A stretch of 64,000 bases of DNA from Nigrospora sphaerica (Eukaryota > Ascomycota > Sordariomycetes > Amphisphaeriales > Apiosporaceae), in the NCBI GenBank assembly GCA_018287875.1, contig JAGVVL010000018.1:186001-250000 (forward strand). The letters run 5' to 3'. The notes under the pieces are model-generated. The model searched no databases and was not told the DNA's origin. It was given only the letters and a program-made list of their open reading frames with translations. Of this stretch, positions 1 through 10,886 are shown piece after piece; position 1 is the stretch's first letter, and each line of letters starts with the position of its first letter. A program made the translations under genes and the position numbers.

Positions 1-1739
1 CCCGGCCTGCTATTTCATAACTGGACGAGCGTATTCCCTGCGAATTAAAAGCGCGCTTGACTGGAGGAAGGGTTGCGGTCAGGTAGTCACACGCGCCTTG
101 GACTTGCTTGCTTACAGATGTGTTCGCTCCATCTCGCATGCGTCGTTGCCTCGTCACCGGTGGACGCTTATGACGAGCCATTTGGGCAACTTTGGTGCAT
201 CCTACATGGTCAGCAAGCCCCTTTAGCGGGGCTATATGCAGCGATTATAATCTGGCCACCCTCGCCGACGTTGAACCCTGCGGGATTCTCTTCGCTTCGG
301 CGTCTGGCTGTCCTGGCCAGATCACGTCTCAAGAGGGCGCAATTCTGTTGCCATGTTTATGTTTCCCTTGATAGCTTCTCTCCCCCGAATGGAGTTACTT
401 GACGTCTCCATCCCCGCTGGCTTCCATCATTGATTGACGATGGAGAGTGCCCGGTCCCGATGATGCATGGCTGGTGCGGAAGAGCTCGGACGCCTGGCGA
501 CCGGGCGCGTGACCCCCACGAGAGATTGCTAAGTCTGGGTGGCCAACCTACCTATTTGCCCTGACAGACCGCCGGAAGGAGCTTGAAACGTATTCGAGGT
601 ATCTATGACGACACCTCACGCAGTCGCGGCCCTTCTCCGTCCCATCCAGTGGGAACAACTCAGACTCGACCACTGTCGTGGGCAGCGCGCATGGCGTTGC
701 TACCCACTCATGGCTCCCAATCGCTAATCACATTGCTTGTTCTGGTGTAGAGGAGGGCACCTTCCCTCCTGGAGATACTGCATGTCTGCAGGTGCGTTAG
801 CTTCCTTGAATCTCGAATGTGCAGACAAACACTCCACCAGCTTCCATGCGGACAAGAAGTTTCCATGAAATGGCCGGTGGCCCGCGTCACCGGAAAGACA
901 TCGTGACTGCATTCTCATCCGTGGCCATCATCGGAGAGTTTCAGCTCGTGCTAGCTACCTGGAAGTTGTGACGTGTCAGTCTCGTTGCCGCCTGCCCGTG
1001 CTGACTCCCAATGAATGCGCGTGCTTGGTGGATGCTGGTGTTCAAGCCGGGGTGCTAACTTGGATGGACCTGAAATTGCTGCCACGGGCGACTGTCAGTT
1101 TTCTTTCATATATACCCTCCTCCATAGATTACAGTCCCCTTTGATTCATGACAACGTGTTCGTCATGTGGTAATATGCATTGCTAACTGGAACGATTGTT
1201 CGGACTTGCCGAGTCCCTGTTGACTCGCTGTGTGGTCTCCAAAGTCGGCGCCGATACCATTGAAATTGGCTGTTGCACACCGTCGGGTTCGCGGCTCGTG
1301 GTGCACCCCCGAGATAAAATGAGAGCTTGTGTCGCATGTCATCAACACAGTGAAACTGAAGGTGGAAAGAGCGAAGGTGTCCCTGCTGTTGCCTGCTAGC
1401 GCGTGGAAGTGACCCTGCATTTCCATCGCGCTCGCAGGTCCTCCATCAGGCCAACTATATTGAAAGCTGGTCAGAGAGGCGAATCCAGCGCCGCTTTCTT
1501 GCTGTGTCTTGCCTGTCCCTTCTAACCTGGACATCTACGGAAACCAAAAGGCGCGTTGCATACAAGTCCAGGACGTGGGAAGCAACCACCGCTCCGGAAG
1601 AATCGAACGGGAACTGATTCCATTCGATGCGTCGTTGGGGAGTCATGCCCATCTCTATCCCACCTCCCATTACGTCCCCCGTCCACCCGATCTACACGAG
1701 CGACCGACTTCACCATTTACCCTACCCCATCCACCTCCC
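1..1739. other. No gene recognised
   Basis: About 1.7 kb in which no reading frame shows a recognisable domain, signal peptide or convincing splice pattern. A pyrimidine-rich stretch just before 1740 looks like the leader of the next gene. Confidence 0.5.
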
Positions 1740-2032
1740 ATGGGGGCCCGCCGTGACGCAGCGGCGCTTCTGCGCATGCGCCTCCACGACTTCCTCGAGT
1801 TCCTGCCGCCGCACGACGAGGAGACGCTTGAGGCCTACTTCGAGCGCACGCAGGTTCCGGCCCCCGCCCGCCGGGGAGGGCTTCGCTAACCGTGAACACG
1901 GCGCAGGCCGACATACGGGCCTCGGCCGGGCGCCACCGGGCCTTCACACCCAAGGACATCCGCCGCTACTGTGGGCACAGGTTCAAGAAGGCGCCCGCTC
2001 CCGGCGAGGTGGTCCCGTGGGATGAGAAGTAG
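1740..2032 (+). CDS. Small two-exon protein of unknown function (79 aa)
   Basis: Predicted exons are 1740-1853 and 1907-2032, with a 53-bp intron at 1854-1906. The intron has a GCTAACC branch-like site near 1894 and a GCGCAG acceptor; the GTTCCG donor is weak. Splicing joins two phase-0 segments into a charged 79-aa protein starting MGARRDAAALL and ending VVPWDEK. The first exon holds an acidic helix-like stretch (EFLPPHDEETLEAYFERTQ) and the second is basic. There is no signal peptide or membrane segment and only one Cys. The ATG follows a CT-rich leader (CCACCTCCC), typical of filamentous fungi. Read unspliced, the frame stops after 49 aa. I do not recognise the family. Support comes from the codon composition of both exons and the frame-preserving intron; the function is unknown. 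Confidence 0.55.
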
Positions 2033-3574
2033 TCAGCGACGTATCAGCGCCGCCAGGGCTAGGGCGAGCCAGGACGACGGCCCGAAGGACGGAGAAGAGC
2101 ATTGTCGAGGGGCCCGGGTCGGCGTCGCTTCCGAGACGAAAGCCCATGGAGAGACTGATGGGGTGCAAAGAAAAGGCGTGCCCATGGGGGTTGCTCATGG
2201 TCTAGATAGGCGGCTCAGCCAGCATTTTGAGATAAATATATGAGCTAAATGTAACTTATGAGGAAATAAGAGTTACTCAGGGCGAAAAGAGCGAGCACCG
2301 TCGTCAACGTGCCACATATGTGTACGTCTACAGCTAATCCGTGGCACGTATCATGCGCTAGTAGGTCTCCTAACAAGTATGGGCCCACATGCTAAGAAGG
2401 GAAGCATTAAGTAGCGATGTGACATTGGCCCAGATTGCCAGAACCGCGCAGTCAATCCTTGTGCGACCTCAGACAACCTTGGTGTCATGGCCTTCGTCTG
2501 AAGACTCAAAGACTCGACACCGAGCAAAGCAGAGCGGCGTACGGTGCGGGAAAAGCCGCTGTTACCTTGAATCCCCGTCGTGAACAGCGAGACCAACTAA
2601 GCAAGCCTTGACGCCCTAGCTGAGTGCGAGACGGGCGAGCCGGCGGCGTGGGTATGGCACCCTTGATTCACCTTTCGCCGCGCCTTGCTAGGTCTTGCCA
2701 TCCCATCGAGGGTCCAATTGATGGCAGGAGAGCTGATGGCAAAGTACGTACGTACCTCTGTACCTGCTCTTCCGATTGGCGGTATCTGCCCTGCGCAGCC
2801 CGGCCGTGACCTCAAAGTACACTCTACTTAGTCCGTGACGATATGCACCGGCGGCCCGACGCCCTTCGCGTGCAGAGCCCACACGAGGTCCGGGTTGCGG
2901 GCAAGACGGTTTGCGCCACTGCCCCTGCCTCTTCCTGGTATCTGCAGTACTTCACAATCAAGGCAATGAGCGTCTTCATGGACTACCTGGTCTTCATGGC
3001 GTACCGTATCCATGGCCTACTGTAACAAGTATGTAGCAGACGGCTGTTTTTTCCTGCTACAAGGGCTTAGGCAACTGCCTACGGCCCCACGTTTACCTGG
3101 CCGACATTTGGTATAGCCGTCCATGATCATCAAAGGCAGGCGTGCCGTCCAATATGATGGCCGCCATGATAGAGTCACTCCTAGTTCCCATTACACGTCA
3201 CCGCTGATCCCCGGATGAACCCACGCGGTTCTCAACTTTACGCCATGTTCTTGGACATCCGAGATAAACGCTCGTTCACACGGAAAATATCCGTGGCCCT
3301 TGTGTAGACCTGCTTGGTGTGCTTGCTACCCCTCATTCCCACTATGCCCTTGCGCAATGGTTAGTGAACCAACCTTGGGGACCTACGGGGCCGCAACTAG
3401 CATTCAAGGCGGCTACGATAATGTGTGATCCACGGTGCGAGAACTCAGATGCCAGCGATGTAGGCATGACAACTGTTGCTACGGGGCGATTGTATATGCA
3501 CGTAAGAACAGGAAGGAAAGGTTGATGCCACAAGGTATTGCGATTGAGCCTCATAAAGGAACATTCCCGTCCTT
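2033..3574. other. No gene recognised
   Basis: About 1.5 kb of intergenic sequence. Short open frames exist on both strands but none carries a recognisable motif or splice pattern. Confidence 0.45.
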
Positions 3575-3970
3575 TCATTCGCATGCGTCGCGAAATTGTG
3601 CATTCCAGGCGCTCACTATGGAGTACTTTCCACCCGAATTGCAGGGCTCCTCTTTGAAGAGACGGCAAGCGTTGAGACATGTGCTTGTGCAGCCTTGGCC
3701 GTTGTTTTGCTTGACGGTGCATGTCAGCGTCCCTGGTGGTATTTTCCAAGGATACGGCGCACTTACGTCAACACAGCAGTGGGACCCATTCAGGTAGAGG
3801 CGTTGGCAGAAAGCGGCCGCCTGGACTCCCACGTCCACGGAGAGCAGAAAGGCGACGACGCAAAGAACGCAAACTGTGGTGACGGGTTCGGCGAGCGGAA
3901 GGGAAAGGTGGGAATCAACAGGACAAAGACGCAGATGACAGTGTGTGTGGAATGGAACAGCATATCCCAT
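3575..3970 (-). CDS. Small secreted Cys-rich protein, paralogue of 5443-5768; start codon uncertain
   Basis: Minus-strand exons are 3970-3767 and 3709-3575. The intron (3710-3766, 57 bp) has a GTAAGT donor, a CTGAC branch site and an AAG acceptor. The intron can also be read through in frame, so an unspliced form is possible, but the paralogue has its intron at the same place. The mature part has 8 Cys and shares GSHCC and VSAWNAQ with the protein at 5443-5768. The region aligned with the paralogue's start ATG reads ACC here. The first available ATG is 3970, which puts about 45 residues before the hydrophobic signal-like segment (CVLCVVAFLLSVDVGVQA). The copy may therefore have lost its proper start, or may use an unrecognised upstream exon. 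Exported effector-like proteins have this general form; no function can be assigned. Confidence 0.6.
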   Translation of the reverse strand: MGYAVPFHTHCHLRLCPVDSHLSLPLAEPVTTVCVLCVVAFLLSVDVGVQAAAFCQRLYLNGSHCCVDVSAPYPWKIPPGTLTCTVKQNNGQGCTSTCLNACRLFKEEPCNSGGKYSIVSAWNAQFRDACE

Positions 3971-5442
3971 TCAATGCTATTTGCATAAGCTGAGCGCCGT
4001 GGCCGTTGTCAAGATATCCGCCAGCCACACAGACTACAGAATAGACTGTTACATGCTACCCATAGGTCAAAATTGACGCTCGAAGCGCTGAATTCTAATA
4101 ACGAACGATCAACCAAGCGTGGGAGTGGTGTTCGTCACGCGCCGCCGCTCGTAGCAAGGTAACTTGCTATCGCGTGCTCGTCACGAGTCGAGACTGACCG
4201 CTCAGAGGCTAGTATGCCACCCAAGTGAAATGTGCGGCCCCAGAAACTAGGTGCCTTGGAGGTTAGATTCACCGACAATGTTGGTGACAACGGTTTCGGT
4301 GGAGGCTCGGCATACTCCGGTACTTTCTTTTGCACTACGCTAAGGTATTACCAAGCTGGGCAATTGACAGGCCCGCAACCCAGTTCGCGGGCCAGGTTCC
4401 AACCTTTCGGCACACTTGGCCGGCTGAAAAGAATATCGTCAGAACAGGAGGCATCCCCAGTGATGTTTGAAATGATCGTTTACGCATCCAACGTGATTGC
4501 ATGATAAGAGGGGGGGGTTGAAGAATCATCGCCCGACACGGTGTACGGCCATACGTCGTATACCGATCAGGAAATGGCATCCAACGGAAGAGTAACGGCG
4601 CGGATCGGTACTTCCCAGCCTGTCAAAAAACAGCACCGCCATGCTCTGCACCTCTGTCCCCCTTCCCTCTCAATACAGGGCGGTCGGCGACCCCGCATTC
4701 AACACACCGCCGTCCCGGTGGCTGCCCGGCTGACAGAATGGGCACAAAATCTAGCCCCACTGTAATTATTTAAGTTTTGTGCGGCTCTGGTGCATGGAAA
4801 TCTGGTGGGGTCATAAGCACACTGGGACCCCCGAAAATAGGCCTGAACCGGCGATTTTAGCTGAGAGGCCGATAAACCCCCCCGGACCCGAGCGTTGCTG
4901 ATATCGCGACTTGGCAGGATCACTAGCGCTTCTCCAAGGCATCCGGCGAAATCAGCCCCGCCATTTGTCAGTTCAGGCTGGAATGGAGAGAGATTTACCT
5001 GCCCGTGACCCCTGAACACGAGTCCCCACGGGACTGCCGCTAGTGCAGGTACATGGCAATGCCAAGCCGTCAAATCCCACTAGGAGAGTTGGTATCGTAT
5101 TGATCAGAATGCCCCGCCCCCCGGTATCTCTAAAGCGAGATGTTTCGATTGTGCAGCCCCCAAGGCCCTACAGCTATCCCTGCATGGGATGATAGTCGCC
5201 GCACCCGGTGGTTAAGGCCCGCAACGACGTCCGGCTCATGGTCAAAGGATGGGTGCTTCAGGTAATACGAGCCTGCAGATGGATCACGCGTTTGGTACAA
5301 GTGAGGAGTCTTCTATTCATGGACATCTACGGATATATACCACCTGGCCAGCTTGCAGACACATGTAGACAGAGGATCACAACACACACCCAAGTACTTC
5401 ATCCAACGCCTCGTCCCATCCGACCAAAATCCAACCTTCATC
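3971..5442. other. Divergent intergenic region between two paralogues
   Basis: About 1.5 kb between the two head-to-head small secreted protein genes. No other gene is supported. Any shared promoter elements would lie here, but none was recognised. Confidence 0.45.
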
Positions 5443-5768
5443 ATGGTTCGCGTGTCCACCGCCGTCGCGTTCGTTCTCGCCTTCGCTCTCGGTGTCCAAG
5501 CCTCGGCCATCTGCCAGTGCCTCTTCGCGGACGGCTCGCATTGCTGCGTCTACGTCGTGAGTTCCTCCCTACCATCGACCCGTCGACGGGGCTGCGAAGT
5601 TAACTAACCCTCGCATCTTTCCAGAACGCCAATGGCCCGGCCGAAGACTGCACCGTTGCCTGCCGCGACAAGCACCGGTCCACTGGCAACGTCGCCTGCA
5701 ACGCCAATGGCAGGTGGTCCAAGGTCAGCGCCTGGAACGCGCAGTGGCGCACTGGTTGCGCGAGATAA
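5443..5768 (+). CDS. Small secreted cysteine-rich protein (85 aa)
   Basis: Exons are 5443-5556 and 5625-5768, with a 68-bp intron (GTGAGT donor, CTAAC branch site near 5603, CCAG acceptor). The 85-aa product starts with a clear signal peptide (MVRVSTAVAFVLAFALGVQASA, probable cleavage after residue 22). The short mature domain has 8 Cys: two as CxC, an adjacent CC pair, then four spaced singly to the C-terminus. It ends in VSAWNAQ...TGCAR. Small size, secretion and paired cysteines suggest a disulfide-stabilised extracellular or effector-like protein. A diverged paralogue lies on the opposite strand at 3575-3970 with its intron at the equivalent position. The ATG context (CATCATGG) and the CT-rich leader support this start. 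The function is unknown. Confidence 0.8.
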
Positions 5769-7061
5769 GATGGCTGTTTCTGGGCCACGAGAAGCGGGGT
5801 CACGATGGTTTGGATGAACGTGATGGTATTGACGCGCACATTTGTATCTACGTCCGGAAGTGAAACAGATTTCGCCCGGCGGTGCTCCTCAGCGTCCAAA
5901 GTAGAAGAGGAGTTTGATCTGAGGGAGCCTCAGCAGAGACGACGAGGATATCGGCAGACCCACCAGACGAAACTCACGCCGGAGGTATATTATTTGCCGC
6001 AGTCCCTAAAGTTACCGAGCTCAAGTACCATTTGCATGCTTAACGTGCACCGCACGTCCATGCGCAACAGCGAACCATTTGACCACATCCATTGCGACCT
6101 ATTCGCTTCAACTGCTTCATGGTCCTCAATCTCAAAGGCGTGTGGTAAAAGATGCGGTATTTAAGAGTTTGCTAATACGCCTCCAAATTGACCAGTCCTG
6201 TCGGAGTCCGGAGCCCGCCAGCCATCCCACTTGTTCGGGCTACCGTGTGGCGCATTTGGAACTGCACAGCGACCGACCGTGGCGCATGGTGGATTGGCTA
6301 TCGGCGGATCGTAGATCTGCGCCCCCGTAAGGTCGCTGTAGCGCCTCGATTAATCTTCTATTACAAGAAGCCACCAACACAAGAGATAATGAGTAGCTTA
6401 ACCCCCGTTGTCTCTGCGCACCTTTTTCTTTCAGAGACAACTTCATAAGGTCAGATGTTTCCATTGGATCCTAGCACTGCCTGGGCCGGCAGCTGGTTGT
6501 CTGATGTCCGCCTGACCGTTTCGACGCCACACGAACCTTGGGGGCCAGGTTTTAAGACAAAGGGTTGGCTCGGCTAAGGCTGATGAGATGCCAAGCCAAT
6601 AAATGGTTTGTGCTTACCACCCGTTCAGCGGGCGGCATCCTCGTTATCTGAGAGGCGCGTCATCAGATGAGCTGAGCTGACCGTCGCCTTGAAGAAGCGG
6701 CGCACGGGACGTTGGCGCTTACCCGCACCACACGCAACTGTCTTGAGCAGCTGCGGGAACAGGCGAAGGATGAGAGAATTCGGCGTAAATTGCGGCCTAT
6801 CAAGTAGCTCGTGGACGGGTGGTTAAGTCACATGTCTCTAAAACTGAGCAGTTTGTTTTCAATCGTCAGAATCACAAGGTGCATGCGTTAGCCTGCTTTA
6901 CCTGTAAGCAGGGCGGATACGACGTTCCGCCGTTGACACACCTGGTTTTCCCTGTCAATATGGCCGTGGGGCCGACGTATTTAATGTAGACGCGCTCGGA
7001 AAGTCAAGAACCAGCTGCGTCCAACTCCAGTCAGCGTTGATCGACGAGCAATATTAGCACG
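5769..7061. other. No gene recognised
   Basis: About 1.3 kb without a supported gene. A TATTTAA element near 6977 is a plausible TATA-like site for the oxidoreductase gene that starts at 7062. Confidence 0.45.
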
Positions 7062-8523
7062 ATGTATCTCACCCTCCCCTTTCTTCTCACGTTGACAGGC
7101 GTCGCTGCGGCGGCCAATAATCCCGTATGCATTATCGGCGCAGGACCGGCCGGTCTGCGAGCCGCGCGCGCGCTCGAGGATAAGGGCCAGAGTGTCGTCG
7201 TCTTTGAGAAGCAGGCGACGGTGGGCGGCAAGTGCCAGGCCTACTACGACGGGCCCAACGGGGCCGCTTTCCACCCCCTGGGCGCCCTCCTACTCGAGAA
7301 CACAACGTACGTCGAGGCGGGCAAAGTCATTGCGCAGACCAACGTCCCGTACCTGCGCACCTCGGGCCTCGCGCCCAAGTGGAGCTTCCAATGGCGCACC
7401 GGCGAGATCGGGCCGTACCCAACCCTGACGGCCGAACAACAGAAAGTGCTGAGCGGAGAAGTCGCCCGCTACATCAGCTTCTGGAACACCGTTTACGCCC
7501 CCATCGGCACCGTCGGCTACCGTAGCCCGATCCCGGCCGAGCTGTCCGTCACGGTGGCCGAGTGGCTCCAGAAGAACGATTACCGCATCCTGGGCGTTGT
7601 GTTCAACCTGGGCATGTTCCCTTACGGCTAGTGAGTCCCGACCCCACAATTTCCTCCTATACTCGGGTCGGATGAAGCGCCACTGACAGGTCCCCAGCGG
7701 CGACGTGCGCGAGACACCCATCTGGTACATGCTTGCATACTTTTCTCCATCTATTTTGACGGCGTTCGTCGTCTCCAGTGGCGAGAACCTGATTGACTTC
7801 CATGCTGTCATGACGGAGTATTCCAAGACGATCAAGGGGCCAATCCGCACAAATGCCAAGGTTACGAGCATCGCCCGCTCCAAAGACAGGACTTGTGTCA
7901 CCTACCGGGCCGGGAACGGCCACAAGTTCAGGGCGACACAAGAATGCTCGGCCTTGATCCTCGCCTTCCCCCCGACCGTGGACGCGCTGGCCTCGGCTGG
8001 CCTCGACATCACCGCCGAGGAGAAGGCCTTGTTCTCGTCGGTACGCATCATCAACTACTTCTCGGGCGCTGTGTCCATGGACGTGCCGACGGGCGACCTC
8101 TACTACGCCAACAGCACGAGCCCGGCGCTGCCGCCGGCGGCCGAGGGCCAGCCCGTGGGCTTCATCCGGCTCTTCAACGCGTCGGACGTGGTGACGACGT
8201 GGTCGTGGGGCGCTCTCAACGAGACGTACACGGAGGCGCAGGGCCGGCAGCTCCTGCTGCGCGCCCTCTCGCCCGTCAACAAGCCGGCGCCCGGCGACCC
8301 CGCCAGCGCCGCCCTCGCCGTGTCCGACGCCGACGTCCGCGCCTTCCGCAAGAACGACTACTTCCCCCACGTGCGCGGCGGCGACCTCGCCGCCGGCTGG
8401 TACGCCCGCTTCGACGCCCTCCAGGGCCGCCGCCGCACCTACTACGCCTCGGGCTTGAACGGCTTCGAGACGGTCGAGTACGCGCTCCGCGCCGGCAAGG
8501 ACGTCGTTGATACGTATCTCTAA
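7062..8523 (+). CDS. Secreted FAD-dependent amine oxidoreductase (464 aa)
   Basis: Exons are 7062-7630 and 7698-8523. The 67-bp intron has a GTGAGT donor, a CTGAC branch site at about 7684 and a CCCCAG acceptor, and joins the frames to 464 aa. Residues 1 to about 18 form a signal peptide. Residues 23-31 (CIIGAGPAG) are the dinucleotide-binding GxGxxG loop, E49 ends the second strand of the Rossmann fold, and GG at 55-56 is typical of flavin amine oxidoreductases. The C-terminal SGLNGFETVEYALRAGKDV fits the FAD-closing motif of the family. Such enzymes oxidise amines or related C-N bonds. Secreted fungal members include beta-cyclopiazonate dehydrogenase-like enzymes, but the substrate cannot be told from sequence. 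No other biosynthetic genes lie beside it. The reading frame is intact. Confidence 0.85.
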
Positions 8524-8863
8524 GACGCGGCATAGCTGCGTGCGAGATTGTACTGGGAATAATACTGATAGAATATTCATCTCAAGGCTTATAGAAATTG
8601 ATTACATACATACCCACATGCTTATTCAATTGCTCCTCTCCGGGGTGTAGTATTCCTGCAGAGTGGGAGAGTGGAGAAAGTTAAGTAAGCACATGAAGTT
8701 CACTGCATTCCCAGCTGAATCATGGAATCTCGAGATCACTGGTTGCGAGACCAGCGGGTCTATCAAGTCAGTTGTTGGATAACAGCAGCTGAAGTTGATG
8801 CCGCTAAAGAAAGGCTTTCCACAAGTGGGCAAGGGATATCATCACAGCAAGACATAGTAGTAA

Positions 8864-8865
8864 TA
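8864..8865. repeat. TA target-site duplication, left side of pogo element
   Basis: TA directly before the left inverted repeat, matched by TA at 10727-10728. A TA duplication is the rule for the Tc1/mariner/pogo superfamily. Confidence 0.75.
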
Positions 8866-8910
8866 ACGTATATATCGGGTGAGTGGGCCATTCGGGTGAG
8901 TGGGCCACTT
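8866..8910 (+). repeat. Left terminal inverted repeat
   Basis: 45 bp, inverted copy at 10682-10726, containing two tandem copies of a GGGTGAGTGGGCCA core. Confidence 0.85.
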
Positions 8911-8954
8911 TCTACTCATTTCAACTCCTCCCACTTTAATCTCCTATAACTTAA

Positions 8955-10619
8955 CGAATAACTATAGAACACCCTCCTAACGAGTCTCAAATTATTCTAG
9001 CGATCCAGGCAATTCAGAAGAACCCTAAACTTAGCTACCGATAAGCAGCAGCCATCTACAACATCTCGCGAACTACCCTCCAACGTAGAATAGACGGAAA
9101 ACGCGCCAGACAAGATACCCGCCCTAAATCGGCTCGATTAACCGAACTAAAAGAGAAGACGCTTATCCGATACATACTGGACCTAGATACGCGAGGGTTT
9201 GCGCCGCGACTTCGTGATGTGGAAGATATGGCCAATATTATTGCCGAGTCGGGCGACGCGTCACGCGTCGGCACCGGCTGGGCCTCGAGCTTCGTAAAGC
9301 GACAACCAGAACTTCGAACGCGTTTCTCTCGCGTATACGACTACTATAGGGCCCTCTGCAAGGACCCTGAGAAAATCGCGGGCTGGTTCGTGCTTTTCGC
9401 GAACTTAAAGGCCAAGTACGGTATCTAGGACGAGGATATTTATAACTTCGACGAGACCGGCTTCATGATGGGTCAGATCGTGTCCACGATGGTCATTACG
9501 GGCACCGACTGTAACGGCAAACGAAAGAAGGTCCAGCCTGGCAATCGCGAATAGGTTACTGTAATCCAGGGTGTCTGTTCCGATAGCTGGTGTGTCCCGC
9601 CGTTTATTGTGGTAAAGGGCGCCTACCACCTTACCAATTGGTACATCGACAGCACTCTCCCGCGCGACTAGGTAATTAAACCAACCCTAAATGGATGGAC
9701 CGATAACGAGACGGGCCTGGACTGGATTCGGCATTTCGATAAACACACCGCGTCGCTAGTAACAGGCCGATATCGTCTGTTAATGATCGACGGATACGAG
9801 AGCCACGTTTTAGCCGAATTCCAGGCTTTCTATAAAAAGAAGAACATTATCGCGGTCTCTATGCCTCCGCACTCTTCGCATCTACTCTAGCCACTTAACG
9901 TTGGGTGTTTCGGCCTATTGAAGCGGGTGTACAGTCGCGAGATCGAAGGGTTTATGAAGTCACTCGTTAACCACATTACTAAGGCCGAATTTCTAATCGC
10001 CTTCTAAGCCGCCTTTTCGAAGGTTTTCACATTCAATAACGTTAAGGCTAGATTTTCCGGAGCCGGTTTAGTCCCTCTTAACCTAGAAAGAGTGCTCGCG
10101 AAGCTGGATATGAAGTTATCGACGCCTTCGCTTACTGGAAGCCTTCCGGCTACGAGCGTCCTATAGGCTTCTCAGACGCCACACAACCTAATTAAGGCGA
10201 CTTCGCAGACTGATTTTATTAAAAATCGAGTCCGCCGTTACTAAGGAAGCTCTCCGACACCAATTTTATCGGCAGTTGACCAGTTTGCGAAGGGTGCAAT
10301 GGCGATGATGCACGAGGTCGCCCTTCTTCGGGCGGAGAATAAGACGCTTCGAGAGGCGAATTCCAGCCTCGCAAAACGTCGGAGAACGAAAAAAGTACGT
10401 CTACGGCAAGGAGGAACACTCGAAATCGGCGAGGCTTAAGATCTTTTAGATCAGAAAGACGTCGATACGCAGTTAAAAGCGGAAACGCGCACAAGGAGTG
10501 GTCGAGCGACGAGGTCAGAACCGCGCGCGTAACGGTGTAGCGTCTGCGGAACGGCCGGGCATAATGCGCGAACATGTAAAATGGATGTAGAGGCATCCGG
10601 AGAGTCGGATTCCGATTAG
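8955..10619 (+). pseudogene. Fot1/pogo DDE transposase, many in-frame stops
   Basis: One frame can be followed from about 8955 to a stop at 10617-10619 without a frameshift. The order is a helix-turn-helix/CENP-B-like DNA-binding part (LAIQAIQ...), the DDE core with YNFDETGFM and MIDGYESH, then PLNVGCFG, and a C-terminal zinc knuckle (CSVCGTAGHNARTC, about 10527-10571). The third catalytic Asp, seen as PLDV in the copy at 61331-62986, is Asn here. At least eight stops interrupt the frame, among them 9426, 9552, 9669, 9888, 10005 and 10164. Most match TGG, CAG or CAA codons of the sister copy changed by one transition, which is the RIP pattern. The gene cannot give a functional enzyme. Confidence 0.85.
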
Positions 10620-10681
10620 TTTGATTTGATTTAAGGCGTCTTGGTTAAGTAATTGATTGATTTGTCGCGAAGGTTAGTAAG

Positions 10682-10726
10682 AAGTGGCCCACTCACCCGA
10701 ATGGCCCACTCACCCGATATATACGT
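10682..10726 (-). repeat. Right terminal inverted repeat
   Basis: Inverted copy of 8866-8910, followed by the TA duplication at 10727-10728. Confidence 0.85.
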
Positions 10727-10886
10727 TATACCGTATATGCCGCTTAAATCTTCATAAGTTTGAAATTATCAGTACCGGTAACCTCTGTCTGCAAGCTCCG
10801 GTTCATATTCGTCGTAACGAATCATCACCCCGTCCTCCAATACCGTACACCGGTTACCAACTCCCTCCCCCCCCACCCTATATTCT

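Larger units (their letters stand above)
8866..10726 (+). mobile_element. pogo/Fot1-type DNA transposon, dead copy
   Basis: A 1861-bp element bounded by 45-bp terminal inverted repeats (8866-8910 and 10682-10726), which I read as perfect complements, and flanked by TA. Each repeat contains a tandem duplication of a 17-bp unit (TCGGGTGAGTGGGCCAY). The interior holds one transposase frame on the plus strand with many stops (next entry). It is related to the element at 61233-63091 by transposase sequence, but the inverted repeats differ beyond the first five bases (ACGTA). Confidence 0.85.

Noticed and set aside
73..402. 109-codon open frame at the window start
   Set aside because: No start context, domain or splice support; composition looks non-coding.
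7290..8580. Long minus-strand frames antisense to the amine oxidoreductase
   Set aside because: Shadows of a GC-rich coding strand; low-complexity Arg/Gly/Val products.
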